From Acidisarcina sp963790505 (GTDB taxonomy: Bacteria > Acidobacteriota > Terriglobia > Terriglobales > Acidobacteriaceae): DNA of 64,000 bases. Made by a program: the position numbers and the translations under genes. The notes beneath the pieces were generated by a model that made no database searches, was not told the origin of the DNA, and was given only the letters and a program-made list of their open reading frames with translations. Where the stretch lies: assembly GCA_963790505.1 (NCBI GenBank), contig CAWBOT010000006.1, forward strand, positions 1-64,000, read 5' to 3'. Positions 37,999 to 47,496 of the stretch are shown piece after piece (positions within the stretch are counted from its first letter, which is position 1; every line of letters begins with the position of its first letter).

Positions 37999-39489
37999 CT
38001 ATTGATTCTGCGCCGACGCTGCGGGAACTGCTGGCGCAGGATACAACGTAGCCGCGCCGGCCTTTGCGCTATTCAGCACTTGCCCCGGGAAGATACCCAG
38101 CATCAGCGTAGCCGCCACCGTGATCAGAAGCGCTATCAACAGCGCTGGCCGCACCCTCGCCATCGACTCCATTGGCAGCGTCTCACTCGGCTTCGAATAG
38201 GCCGAGGTCAGCAGGCGCAGATAGTAGAAGGCTGCGACGCCACTGTTGAAGAGCCCCAGGATCCCCAGCCAAATCAGCCCCGAATGCAGCGCCGCCGAGA
38301 AGGCATAGAACTTGCCGAAGAAGCCGCCGGTAAACGGAATCCCGATCAGCGCGATCAGAAAGAACGCCAGCATCCCGCCCAGCAGCGGTGAGCGGTAGGC
38401 CAATCCCCGGTAGTCGGCGATGGAGGTGAATTTCTCGTCGCGCCCGCCGACGTGGCTGATCACAGCGAATATGCCGACGTTCATCGCGGCGTAAGAAGCG
38501 GTGTAGAAACTGGCTGCGGCGATACCATCCGCGGAGAGCGCCGCAAAAGCCACCAGCACATACCCTGCATGAGCGATCGAGGAGTAGGCCAGCATTCGCT
38601 TTACGTTCTGCTGGCGCAACGCGCCCAGGTTGCCGATGGTCATCGAGAGCGCCGCCATCACCCAGATCAGCGGCACCCAGTGGGCGTGATAGGCGGGAAA
38701 AGCCTCGTACAAAATCCGCAGCAGCACCGCGAAGGCCGCGGCCTTGGGCGCGGTCGACATCAGGCCGACCGTTGCCGGCGGCGCGCCCTCATAGACGTCC
38801 GGCGTCCAATATTGGAACGGCACAGCCGACACCTTGAAGCCGATGCCGATCAGGATCATCGCCAGCCCGACCAGCGCGAAGATCGGCGTGTGGCTCAGCG
38901 GCAAAGCGGCGGCCAGCGCGGGGATGCTGGTCGTCCCTGTGGCGCCGAAGATTAGCGCCACCCCGTAGAGAAAGAATGCCGTGGCGAAAGATCCCAGCAG
39001 AAAATACTTGATGGCCGCTTCAGGGCCCTTCGCGTCCCGCTTGCGCATCCCCGCCATGATGTAGGTAGAGATCGACGAGATTTCGAGTCCAACGAAGACC
39101 AGCAGCAACTCTGCCGCGGTGGTCATGAACAACATCCCCACTGCGCCAAAGACTACCAGCGCAAAAAATTCGCCCTGGTTGTCGCTCGCGCCCTGCATGG
39201 TGTCCATCGCAACCAGCAAAGTGACCAAGACGATGCCGCAGATCAACACATGGAAGAAAGTGCTGAAGGCGTCGGTCTGCACCAGCCCGCTGTAGCCCGT
39301 TCCCGGAGCCATCTGCCACTGCTGCAGGCTGGCATAGAGCGCGCCCAAAACACCAACGATAGTCAACCAGCCGAGCGGCTTGCGGCTTGCAGCGCGCCCC
39401 AGCGTGGCCTCAATCATCATCACGATCACACCGGTCACGGTGAGGATGACCTCAGGCAGGATGCGAAAGAAACTATCGGCCAGGTTCAT
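37999..39489 (-). CDS. NADH-quinone oxidoreductase subunit N
   Basis: This 496-residue membrane subunit of complex I is one of the antiporter-like proton channels, with about fourteen helices. Characteristic GMRKRDAKGPEAAIKYFLLG and FKVSAVPFQYWTPDVYEGAP carry the key Lys and Trp-Thr-Pro-Asp-Val-Tyr-Glu segment. The ATG at 39489 overlaps the nuoM stop by four bases. It is the last gene of the operon; downstream is an intergenic gap before the sulfatase gene. Confidence 0.95.
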   Translation of the reverse strand: MNLADSFFRILPEVILTVTGVIVMMIEATLGRAASRKPLGWLTIVGVLGALYASLQQWQMAPGTGYSGLVQTDAFSTFFHVLICGIVLVTLLVAMDTMQGASDNQGEFFALVVFGAVGMLFMTTAAELLLVFVGLEISSISTYIMAGMRKRDAKGPEAAIKYFLLGSFATAFFLYGVALIFGATGTTSIPALAAALPLSHTPIFALVGLAMILIGIGFKVSAVPFQYWTPDVYEGAPPATVGLMSTAPKAAAFAVLLRILYEAFPAYHAHWVPLIWVMAALSMTIGNLGALRQQNVKRMLAYSSIAHAGYVLVAFAALSADGIAAASFYTASYAAMNVGIFAVISHVGGRDEKFTSIADYRGLAYRSPLLGGMLAFFLIALIGIPFTGGFFGKFYAFSAALHSGLIWLGILGLFNSGVAAFYYLRLLTSAYSKPSETLPMESMARVRPALLIALLITVAATLMLGIFPGQVLNSAKAGAATLYPAPAVPAASAQNQ

Positions 39490-41039
39490 CGCTTCTCCGC
39501 CACTACGGGACTGGGTGACGCCGTTTTCGCCGCGACCGTCGGCATCACCGCAGTCGGCGCTGGGGTGCTCTGGATCACGCCCACGAGCGACGTCACCGTT
39601 GGATCGATCGCCCGAATCCACAATGGCGAGGCAACGCCCATGATGAACATCAATACTGCCGCCGGCCATAACGCCAGGTCTTCGCGCAACAGCATGTCTG
39701 GCGCGCCCTTACCCGCAACCAGCGACGAGGTCGGCCCGTAGAAAACCCGCTGCACCATCCAGAGCATGTAGGCCGCGCTTAGGATCACTCCAATCGTCGC
39801 CGCAGCCGCCCAACCCGAATGAGCGCCAAAGCTGCTGCTCAAGATCAGAAACTCGCCTACAAACCCGTTCAGAATCGGAAGCCCGATGAGCGAGAAGGTA
39901 GTGATCAGAAACACGGTCGCGTAACGCGGCATCTTCGCCGCCAGGCCGCCGTAGGATGCAATGTCATACGTGCCGAAGCGCTCATAGAGGATTCCCAGCA
40001 GCACCAGCAGCGCGCTTCCCGAAATCTCATGGCTGAGGATCTGGTAGACCGAGCCGTCGATGCCCGCGATGGCAAAGCTGAAAATGCCCAACGTGCAAAA
40101 GCTCAGCCCGCTCATCGTCGCGTAAGCAGCGAGCCGCTTCAGGTCCTTCTGCACCAGCGCTACAAGCGCGCCATACAGCAGCCCGATGACTGCCAGGGCA
40201 ATCATCCACGGCGCAAACTGTTTTGCCTGCGCGGGAAACAGCCCCAGATTGAAGCGCAGGATCGAATAGAGTCCCAGCTTGCCGGCAACCACCATAGCCA
40301 TGCCAGTCGGAGCCTCGCTAATCACGTCGCCCAGCCAGCCATGCAACGGAAAAACGGGGACCTTCACCGCAAAGGCCACCAAGAAGGCCAATGCTACCCA
40401 CCACAGCTCATTCGGAGTCGCACCTAAGCTCCCCGATGCCACCGCCTGGCGCAGGACTACATAATCGAAGCTCCCCGTCTTGCCGTAAAGCCACAAAATC
40501 GCGACCAGGAAGAGCGCCGAAGGCAGGAAGGTGTAGATGAAAAACTTCAGCGCCGCCTGCGACCCGCGGTCCCGCCCAAACATGGCGATGGCAATGGCCA
40601 TCGGGACAAGCGAGAGCTCCCAGAACCCGTAGTAAAGGAAGAGATCGAGCGAAACAAAAACGCCGATCATCGCCGTCCACTGCAGCAGCAGCAGGAAGTA
40701 AAACTCTTTGGTGCGCGTCTCGATTGCCTTCCACGAAGCCAGCACCGCCAGTGGCCCCAGGAAGCCTGTCAGTACCACCAGCCACATCGAGATGCCGTCC
40801 ACGCCCATGTGGTAATGGATATTGGGGCTCGCGATCCACTGCTGGTTCACCTCAAACTGAAAGCCCGCCTGGCCCGGGACAAAATGCGCCGGCAAGTGCA
40901 GCGCCAGCCCCAAGGTCGCCAGCATCACCAGCAGCGAGAACCACTGGATCACCTGCCCCTTGCGCGGCAGCAATGCCACGACCACCGCGCCGGCGGCGGG
41001 TAGCAGGGTGATCCACGTCAGTATCCAGGTACTTAGCAT
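39486..41039 (-). CDS. NADH-quinone oxidoreductase subunit M
   Basis: This 517-residue antiporter-like subunit shows the family segments YGFWELSLVPMAIAIAMFG and VKVPVFPLHGWLGDVISEAP, with the channel Lys, plus LKRLAAYATMSGLSFCTLGI. It is predicted to form one of the proton paths of complex I. Its stop overlaps nuoN, and it starts 42 bases downstream of nuoL. Confidence 0.95.
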   Translation of the reverse strand: MLSTWILTWITLLPAAGAVVVALLPRKGQVIQWFSLLVMLATLGLALHLPAHFVPGQAGFQFEVNQQWIASPNIHYHMGVDGISMWLVVLTGFLGPLAVLASWKAIETRTKEFYFLLLLQWTAMIGVFVSLDLFLYYGFWELSLVPMAIAIAMFGRDRGSQAALKFFIYTFLPSALFLVAILWLYGKTGSFDYVVLRQAVASGSLGATPNELWWVALAFLVAFAVKVPVFPLHGWLGDVISEAPTGMAMVVAGKLGLYSILRFNLGLFPAQAKQFAPWMIALAVIGLLYGALVALVQKDLKRLAAYATMSGLSFCTLGIFSFAIAGIDGSVYQILSHEISGSALLVLLGILYERFGTYDIASYGGLAAKMPRYATVFLITTFSLIGLPILNGFVGEFLILSSSFGAHSGWAAAATIGVILSAAYMLWMVQRVFYGPTSSLVAGKGAPDMLLREDLALWPAAVLMFIMGVASPLWIRAIDPTVTSLVGVIQSTPAPTAVMPTVAAKTASPSPVVAEKR

Positions 41040-41081
41040 CTGGAGCTCAGCATTTCGTTTCCGTATTTACCTTTGCCGTCA

Positions 41082-43118
41082 TCAGCGCGCGATCCAATGC
41101 ACACCGAAGCCAAAATACATCAGCACAATTAACGCCGCCGCGCCGCCAGCCAGCCAGCCCGCATAGGAGCGGATGTTTCCCGACTGCAAGCGCCGAACGA
41201 TCGCGCCCAGACCCATCGCCCCGCCCGCCGCAGCGTAAGCGGTTCCGTCGACCAGGCCACGATCCACCGTCCACCACAAACCGATTCGCGCAAACGCATT
41301 GATCGGACGAACGATCAACGCTCCATAAATCTCGTCGACCCAATATTTGTTGACCAGCAGCGAATAGATCGGGCTGAACTGCTTCGCCAGCTTCGCCGGT
41401 AACTCCGGCTTGCGTACGTACATAGTGAAAGCGGCAAACCATCCCGCGACGACCGCGAGAATCGAGATCCCCATCAGCAGGAATTCCGTCTGCGCACTTG
41501 CCTCATGCGCCGGCACGGCCGTTGCTGCCTGACCCGTATTTGCAGCCACGGTGACCTGCTCAAAAGACAGGTGCTGCGCAGTGAAGACGGGATCGAGGAA
41601 GTGGCCCAGCCAGTCGCCGCCGCCGAGCACTGCGGGCCATCCAAGCGCGCCGCCAACCGCCGCCAGAAACGCCAGCACCACCAGTGGAAAGAGCATCATC
41701 CCGCCACTGTCATGGATCCCCTGGCTGAGATGCACTCCGGACATCGAGACGTCAGCGTCGAAGGGACGATCGCCGGTCCGGCGCTCGCCGAAGAAGGTCA
41801 TGTACCAGAGGCGGAACATGTAGAAGGCAGTCAGGCCGGCAGTGAAGACTCCGACAAACCATAGGAGCGGACCCAGACCCGGCGAGAAGAACACCTTCGA
41901 TAAAATCTCATCTTTGCTGACGAAGCCGGCCAGCGGGGGGATGCCGGAGATGGCGAAGACACCGGCGGTCATGGTCCAGAAAGTGATGGGAATTTTCGAC
42001 TTCAAGCCGCCCATCACGCGCATGTCCTGTTCGCCGTTTAGAGCGTGAATCACCGACCCCGCCGCGAGGAAGAGCAGCGCCTTGAAGAACGCATGAGTAA
42101 TAAGGTGGAAGATGGCGGAAGAGTATGCTGCGACGCCGCAAGCCAGGAACATGTAACCGAGCTGAGAGACGGTGGAGTAGGCCAGCACCCGTTTGATATC
42201 GGTCTGCGCCATGCCGATCGTTGCGGCAAAGAAGCAGGTCGCTGCTCCAATAATTGCGACGACAGAAAGCGCCAGCGGCGAACGGTCGAAGATCGCATGA
42301 CAACGCGCAGTCATGTAAATGCCGGCAGTCACCATCGTCGCGGCATGGATCAACGCCGAGACCGGCGTCGGGCCTTCCATTGCATCCGGCAGCCAGACAT
42401 AAAGCGGAATCTGCGCCGACTTGCCCGTCGCGCCCAGCACCAGGCATAGAGCGATCGCGGTCAGGAACCCGCCATGCCACTCCGGATGCTGCGCGATCTG
42501 CGTAAAGACTTCCTGAAAGCTCAGCGTCCCGAAATGAGCGATCGTCAGGAACATCGCGATCAGGAACCCGAAGTCGCCGATCCGGTTCACAACGAAGGCT
42601 TTTTTCCCTGCATTCGCTGCCGAGTTCTTTGTGAAGTAAAAGCCGATCAGCAGGTACGACGCCAGCCCGACGCCCTCCCATCCCACAAAGACCAGGACGA
42701 AGTTCTCTGCCAGCACCAGCGTCAGCATGAAGAACATGAAGAGGTTGAGGTAGGCGAAGAACCGCCAGAACCCCTCTTCATGCGCCATATAACCGATTGA
42801 GTAGATATGGATCAGGAAACCGACGCCGGTCACCACCAGCAGCATGATGAGCGTCAATTGATCGAGCGAGAAGGCAAAATCGGCGCGAAAAGCTCCCGCC
42901 TGGATCCACGGGGCCACCCGCTCGGTATAAGGCAGCGTCAGGCTCGAGAAGTGCGCCGCGATGTTCAGCACCAGCACAAACGGAGCTCCGGTCGCCAGCA
43001 GCGCGATGAGCGAGATGATCGGGTTGGGCAGCTTCCGTCCCAGCAGGCCATTCACCAGAAATCCGGCGAACGGGATCAAAGGGATCATCCACAGATGTAG
43101 CAACGGGGCGCCGTTCAT
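41082..43118 (-). CDS. NADH-quinone oxidoreductase subunit L
   Basis: This 678-residue protein is the largest membrane subunit of complex I, carrying the lateral helix and one proton channel. Typical segments: YMAHEEGFWRFFAYLNLFMF, GWEGVGLASYLLIGFYFTK and SAQIPLYVWLPDAMEGPTPV. The C-terminal extension is longer than average. Its start overlaps the nuoK stop by four bases (ATGA). Confidence 0.95.
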   Translation of the reverse strand: MNGAPLLHLWMIPLIPFAGFLVNGLLGRKLPNPIISLIALLATGAPFVLVLNIAAHFSSLTLPYTERVAPWIQAGAFRADFAFSLDQLTLIMLLVVTGVGFLIHIYSIGYMAHEEGFWRFFAYLNLFMFFMLTLVLAENFVLVFVGWEGVGLASYLLIGFYFTKNSAANAGKKAFVVNRIGDFGFLIAMFLTIAHFGTLSFQEVFTQIAQHPEWHGGFLTAIALCLVLGATGKSAQIPLYVWLPDAMEGPTPVSALIHAATMVTAGIYMTARCHAIFDRSPLALSVVAIIGAATCFFAATIGMAQTDIKRVLAYSTVSQLGYMFLACGVAAYSSAIFHLITHAFFKALLFLAAGSVIHALNGEQDMRVMGGLKSKIPITFWTMTAGVFAISGIPPLAGFVSKDEILSKVFFSPGLGPLLWFVGVFTAGLTAFYMFRLWYMTFFGERRTGDRPFDADVSMSGVHLSQGIHDSGGMMLFPLVVLAFLAAVGGALGWPAVLGGGDWLGHFLDPVFTAQHLSFEQVTVAANTGQAATAVPAHEASAQTEFLLMGISILAVVAGWFAAFTMYVRKPELPAKLAKQFSPIYSLLVNKYWVDEIYGALIVRPINAFARIGLWWTVDRGLVDGTAYAAAGGAMGLGAIVRRLQSGNIRSYAGWLAGGAAALIVLMYFGFGVHWIAR

Positions 43119-43420
43119 AGTTTCATCAGGTCGACCGAGTCGACATTCAGGGTGTTCCGTGTGCGGAAGAGGGCGATGATGATGGCCAGCCCCACAGCCG
43201 CTTCAGCGGCGGCCACGACCATTACGAAGAAAACGAATATCTGCCCGCTCAGCTGGTGCCATTGATGGGCGAAAGCAACGAAAGTCAGGTTGACCGCATT
43301 GAGCATCAGCTCGATCGACATGAAGACGGTGATGATGTTGCGCTTGATCAGAAACGCGCCGACACCGATAGAAAACAAAATCGCGCTGAGCACCAGGTAG
43401 TAGGCGATAGGAACGGCCAT
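43115..43420 (-). CDS. NADH-quinone oxidoreductase subunit K
   Basis: This 101-residue protein has three helices and the conserved FMSIELMLNAVNLTFVAF, including the buried Glu important for proton transfer. The start is ATG 43420; the frame is open further upstream but overlaps nuoJ. It begins two bases after the nuoJ stop and overlaps nuoL. Confidence 0.95.
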   Translation of the reverse strand: MAVPIAYYLVLSAILFSIGVGAFLIKRNIITVFMSIELMLNAVNLTFVAFAHQWHQLSGQIFVFFVMVVAAAEAAVGLAIIIALFRTRNTLNVDSVDLMKL

Positions 43421-43421
43421 G

Positions 43422-43916
43422 TTAGTTGTCCCTCCGCGCGAGTGCCACCGCGCCCAGGATCGCAACCAGGATCAGCACCGAGGTAACCTCGAAGGGCAAC
43501 AGCAGATCGCGGAAGAGCACCGTGCTCATGTCCGAGGTGGTCACCAGGTAATCACCCAGACGCGCACTGCTCAGATTTCCCCGCTGCGAGAGGAAGAGAA
43601 ACGACAGCAGGCACACGAGCACCGCAACACCGGGGATTCCGATGATGTAGGCCGCCTTACTGCCGTGAGTGCGCTCCTCCTTGCCTGCATTCAGCAGCAT
43701 GATGACGAAGGTGAACAGCACCATGATCGCGCCCGAATACACGATCACCTGCGACGCAGCGAGAAACTCCGCGCCCAGCAACAGATAAAGCACCGCCAGC
43801 GAACTCATCACCACGATCAGCGACAGTGCGCTGTTGATGGGATGGCGCTGCAGCAGCAGGTTCAGCGCCCCCGCCACGCAAAGTCCGCCGAAGATGAAGA
43901 ACAGGACTAGATACAT
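43422..43916 (-). CDS. NADH-quinone oxidoreductase subunit J
   Basis: This 164-residue membrane subunit has five helices. The segment VIVYSGAIMVLFTFVIMLLN is the family hallmark. It is separated from nuoH upstream by 108 bases. Most complex I operons carry nuoI in that position; here no frame in the gap encodes a ferredoxin-like protein. Confidence 0.95.
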   Translation of the reverse strand: MYLVLFFIFGGLCVAGALNLLLQRHPINSALSLIVVMSSLAVLYLLLGAEFLAASQVIVYSGAIMVLFTFVIMLLNAGKEERTHGSKAAYIIGIPGVAVLVCLLSFLFLSQRGNLSSARLGDYLVTTSDMSTVLFRDLLLPFEVTSVLILVAILGAVALARRDN

Positions 43917-44024
43917 GCTTGTATTCGCTCGTCGGTGCCGCTCAAAAGCTCCAGATAAGTTCTTTTGGAATCAAGGCCCGAAGGGTGATTGTAAACCAAA
44001 CCATTCAAAGGGAGTGTTGCCTTG

Positions 44025-45074
44025 TTACGTCCCGCGAATGGCCACCCAGAGGCTGGTGGCAATGATGTTGGCGATGGCCAGGGGCATCAGAAACTTCCAG
44101 CCAAAGCCCATCAACTGGTCGTAACGGAAGCGCGGCAACGTGCCCCGCACCCAGACGTAAAGGAAGAGAAAGCAAAAGACCTTGAAGACGAACCAGAAGA
44201 CGGGAACGATCGCGGAAAGAAAGGGGTTGGCTATCTCGGGCAGCCAATGGCCCAATGGGCTCGACCAGCCACCGAGAAACAGCAGCGTCGCCACGCAGCC
44301 GACGGTGATCATGTTCGCGTATTCGGCCATGAAAAACATGGCGAACTTCATTGAGCTGTACTCAGTGTGATAGCCAGCCACCAACTCGCTCTCGGCCTCA
44401 ACCATATCGAATGGTGAACGGTTAGTTTCCGCAAAGGCAGCGATCAGGTAGATGAAGAACGCCACGAATTGGAAGCCGCCAAAGACGTTCCAGGAGAGAA
44501 AGCCGTGGGTCGCCTGATGATCGACGATATCGCGCAACCGCAACGAGCCGGTCAGAAGCACGACGCCGACAATCGAGAGTCCGAGCGCTAGTTCATAGCT
44601 GATGACCTGAGCACTCGCGCGAAGAGCTCCCAATAGCGAATATTTATTGTTCGAGGCCCACCCTGAGAGCGCAATTCCGTAGACTCCCACCCCGGTAATA
44701 GCCAGCAGGATGAGCAGCCCGATATTCACATCGGCGATCTGGAAAAGATCGACGCCCTTGAAGTACCTGCTCTCGCCGAAAGGCACCACCGAAATCGATA
44801 GCAGCGCGCAGGCCAGCGCAATAATCGGCGCAAGGATGTAGAGCGGCCGATACACGCCCGTGGGTATGATGTCCTCTTTGAGGAACAGCTTCGCGCCGTC
44901 AGCCAGCGGCTGCAGCAGGCCAAATGGCCCTACTCGGCTCGGTCCCCACCGGTTCTGGATACGGCCCACCAGTTTGCGCTCCAGCAGCACCGTATAGGCC
45001 ACGCATACCAGCAGGACAACGACCACCACCAGGACCTTCACGAGGCTGAGGACGATAAATAATAGGATGTTCAC
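44025..45074 (-). CDS. NADH-quinone oxidoreductase subunit H
   Basis: This 349-residue membrane subunit forms the quinone chamber with NuoB and NuoD. Recognisable features are RIQNRWGPSRVGPFGLLQ, then FLKEDIIPTG and FAETNRSPFDMVEAESELVA. About eight helices are seen. It follows nuoG by 27 bases. Confidence 0.95.
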   Translation of the reverse strand: MNILLFIVLSLVKVLVVVVVLLVCVAYTVLLERKLVGRIQNRWGPSRVGPFGLLQPLADGAKLFLKEDIIPTGVYRPLYILAPIIALACALLSISVVPFGESRYFKGVDLFQIADVNIGLLILLAITGVGVYGIALSGWASNNKYSLLGALRASAQVISYELALGLSIVGVVLLTGSLRLRDIVDHQATHGFLSWNVFGGFQFVAFFIYLIAAFAETNRSPFDMVEAESELVAGYHTEYSSMKFAMFFMAEYANMITVGCVATLLFLGGWSSPLGHWLPEIANPFLSAIVPVFWFVFKVFCFLFLYVWVRGTLPRFRYDQLMGFGWKFLMPLAIANIIATSLWVAIRGT

Positions 45075-45101
45075 TTGCTCGCAGGCCTTCCCAAGAAGTA
45101 G

Positions 45102-47465
45102 TTAATCTGCCGCTGTTTCCGCGGGCTCTGTGGTGTGTGACTCCATCACCGAATGCAGCATGTTGCTGTACCGCCCGAGGGTTCCGGACGAGAACAGTGT
45201 ATCGCGCGCCGGCATCACCAGATCGCGCCTTGCAGCAGCAGGTGCGCCATCAATCTGCACCAGCGGCGTCTCGACATGAGTTGCGTTGCCCGCCAGCAGT
45301 TCCAGACGCGAAGTCGCATACCCGGGCACCAGTCGCTGGATCTCATCGAGGATCGCAAATGGATCGAACGGGCTCACCTTGATCTCGAGATGGTTGGCCG
45401 CCAGCCAAACCGCATGGCGGTCCGCTTCGCCGGAATGTGCGCCACGCGACTCACCCATGTCGGCCCGAACTCCCGATCCAAACGGCACCAGCAAACGAGG
45501 ATTCACCCCCGCGCGATCGGCCAGGCGCACGATCAACTCAAAATCCGTGCGAACCCCGGCCCGATCCGCCGCCTTCTTGACCAGTTGCAGATCGCCGTAG
45601 GTGTTGGTAACCGTCCCCGACTTCTCGTAGAGATTCGCAGCCGGCAACACCACGTCGGCCAGCAGCGCCGTCTCCGTCAGGAATAAATCCTGCACGACAA
45701 CAAACGTGTTCTTCAGCGCCGCGGCATCGATCCCGTAGCGCGAAACGGGATTCGAGCCGACGACATACAAGGCGCCCAACTCGCCGCGACCCGCCGCATC
45801 GAACATCTCCACCAGATCGAGCCCTGGAGCCAAAGGCAACGAAGCGCCATACTCCTCGGCGAAAGTTCCCGGCGTCCCCACCGGCACATATCCGGGGAGC
45901 AGGTCAGGGAACAGCCCCATGTCCGCCGCGCCGCGCGAGTTCACATAATCCCCGAGGCAGGCAAACTTGGCGCCCGGCAATCCCAGGCCGAAGCTCACCA
46001 GTTTCTCGATGTCGCGCCCGCGAAACTCCGAGCCAAAGACAATCAGCAACTCCGCTTCGCCACGCACCGCCTCGCGGAAGGCCTTCGCCGCATCATCAGC
46101 CGGCAGCGCGCCGTCATCGCCGGCCAGAAAGCCGATCGCCGCCGCATATCCATCCGCCGCCACCGGCAGGAATGCCTTCGCCTGGCGCGTCAGCTTGATC
46201 TCTTCATGGTTGACGATGTAAATCTTCGCGCGATTGTGGCGCACATTCTCGCGCACCTTCCACGCCAGCATCGGATGCTGCTCCGTCGGGTCGTTGCCGA
46301 TCAGCAGAATCGCCGGGGCCGTCCCGACATCGGCCAGCGAAGCCGTCAAGGAGGCGGAAGGGCCAGGCTTGCCTTTCAGAGCGCTTGCGAACGCAGCATA
46401 ATCGGCCGTCCGGTGATGGTCGATATTGTTGGTCTGCAACACCGTCCGCGCGAACTTCTGCAGCAGATAGGACTCTTCGTTGGTGGTGCGGTTCGATCCG
46501 ATGACCCCAATCGCCTGCCCACCCCGCGTGTCGCGCACCTCGCGCAGCTTTTTGCCTGCGTAGTCGAGCGCCGCCTCCCAACTCACCTCGGCGAACTTCC
46601 CGTCCGCCTGCCGAACCAGCGGCTTGGTCAGCCGGTCGGTGTGATTCGCAAAGTCGAAACCGTAACGCCCCTTAATGCACAGGAAATCGCCGTTAATGCC
46701 GCTCTTGTCGCGGTTGTCGCCGCGAACAATCTCCATGCCCTCATCGGCGCGCCGCACGCCCAGCGTCGTCTTGCAGCCGTCGCCGCAGTGCGTGCAGACG
46801 GTGGCGATGTGGTTCATCTCCCACGGGCGAGTCTTATAGCGATACGTCCCGGAGGTCAGCGCACCCACCGGACAAATATCGATGCACATGCCGCACTCTT
46901 CGCAATCGAGATGGTCGCCGCCGTTGGGCGCGATCACGCTGGTCACACCGCGGTTCTGCACGCCAAGCGCCCAGACGTCCATCCCCTCGCCGCATACGCG
47001 CACGCACCGGTAGCAGAGAATGCAGCGCGGCCGGTCAAAGAAGACCACCGGCGACCACTGCTGCTCCTCGCGATGCTGCTTGACCTCGGTGTAGAGCGAC
47101 TCCGGCGGCCCGTACTTGAAGGTCATGTCCTGCAGTTCGCATTCGCCGCCCGCGTCGCAGACCGGGCAGTCCAGCGGATGATTGCCGAGCAGAATCTCGA
47201 CCGTCGCCTTGCGCGCCTGCTTGACCTCGTCGGTCTCGGTAAAGAAAACCTGCCCCTCCGCTACAGGAGTGGTACACGCCGTCTGCAGCTTCGGCACCTT
47301 CTCCTGCCGCACTACGCACATCCGGCACGCCCCGCACAGCGAAAGCCCGGGGTAATAGCAGAACGCAGGGACCTCGATGCCCGCTTTCTTGCAGGCCTCA
47401 ATGAGCAGCGTCCCCGCCGGTGCGGTGAGCTTCTTGCCGTCTACGGTGAAACTTACGTCGGGCAT
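45102..47465 (-). CDS. NADH-quinone oxidoreductase subunit G
   Basis: This 787-residue iron-sulfur subunit has an N-terminal 2Fe-2S ferredoxin domain (CYYPGLSLCGACRMC). Cysteine motifs for 4Fe-4S clusters follow, CILCYRCVRVC and CEECGMCIDICPVGAL. Then a molybdopterin-oxidoreductase-like domain begins with CTHCGDGCKTTLGVRR, which holds a further cluster in some species. It passes electrons from the flavin of NuoF toward NuoI. It starts 31 bases after the stop of an unrelated nuclease-like gene. Confidence 0.95.
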   Translation of the reverse strand: MPDVSFTVDGKKLTAPAGTLLIEACKKAGIEVPAFCYYPGLSLCGACRMCVVRQEKVPKLQTACTTPVAEGQVFFTETDEVKQARKATVEILLGNHPLDCPVCDAGGECELQDMTFKYGPPESLYTEVKQHREEQQWSPVVFFDRPRCILCYRCVRVCGEGMDVWALGVQNRGVTSVIAPNGGDHLDCEECGMCIDICPVGALTSGTYRYKTRPWEMNHIATVCTHCGDGCKTTLGVRRADEGMEIVRGDNRDKSGINGDFLCIKGRYGFDFANHTDRLTKPLVRQADGKFAEVSWEAALDYAGKKLREVRDTRGGQAIGVIGSNRTTNEESYLLQKFARTVLQTNNIDHHRTADYAAFASALKGKPGPSASLTASLADVGTAPAILLIGNDPTEQHPMLAWKVRENVRHNRAKIYIVNHEEIKLTRQAKAFLPVAADGYAAAIGFLAGDDGALPADDAAKAFREAVRGEAELLIVFGSEFRGRDIEKLVSFGLGLPGAKFACLGDYVNSRGAADMGLFPDLLPGYVPVGTPGTFAEEYGASLPLAPGLDLVEMFDAAGRGELGALYVVGSNPVSRYGIDAAALKNTFVVVQDLFLTETALLADVVLPAANLYEKSGTVTNTYGDLQLVKKAADRAGVRTDFELIVRLADRAGVNPRLLVPFGSGVRADMGESRGAHSGEADRHAVWLAANHLEIKVSPFDPFAILDEIQRLVPGYATSRLELLAGNATHVETPLVQIDGAPAAARRDLVMPARDTLFSSGTLGRYSNMLHSVMESHTTEPAETAAD

Positions 47466-47496
47466 TCTTGTCCTTAGAGATCGTGACTACTTCGCA

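Noticed and set aside
43917..44024. nuoI hidden in the nuoH-nuoJ gap
   Set aside because: The gap is only 108 bases and contains no CxxCxxC pattern, so it is too short.
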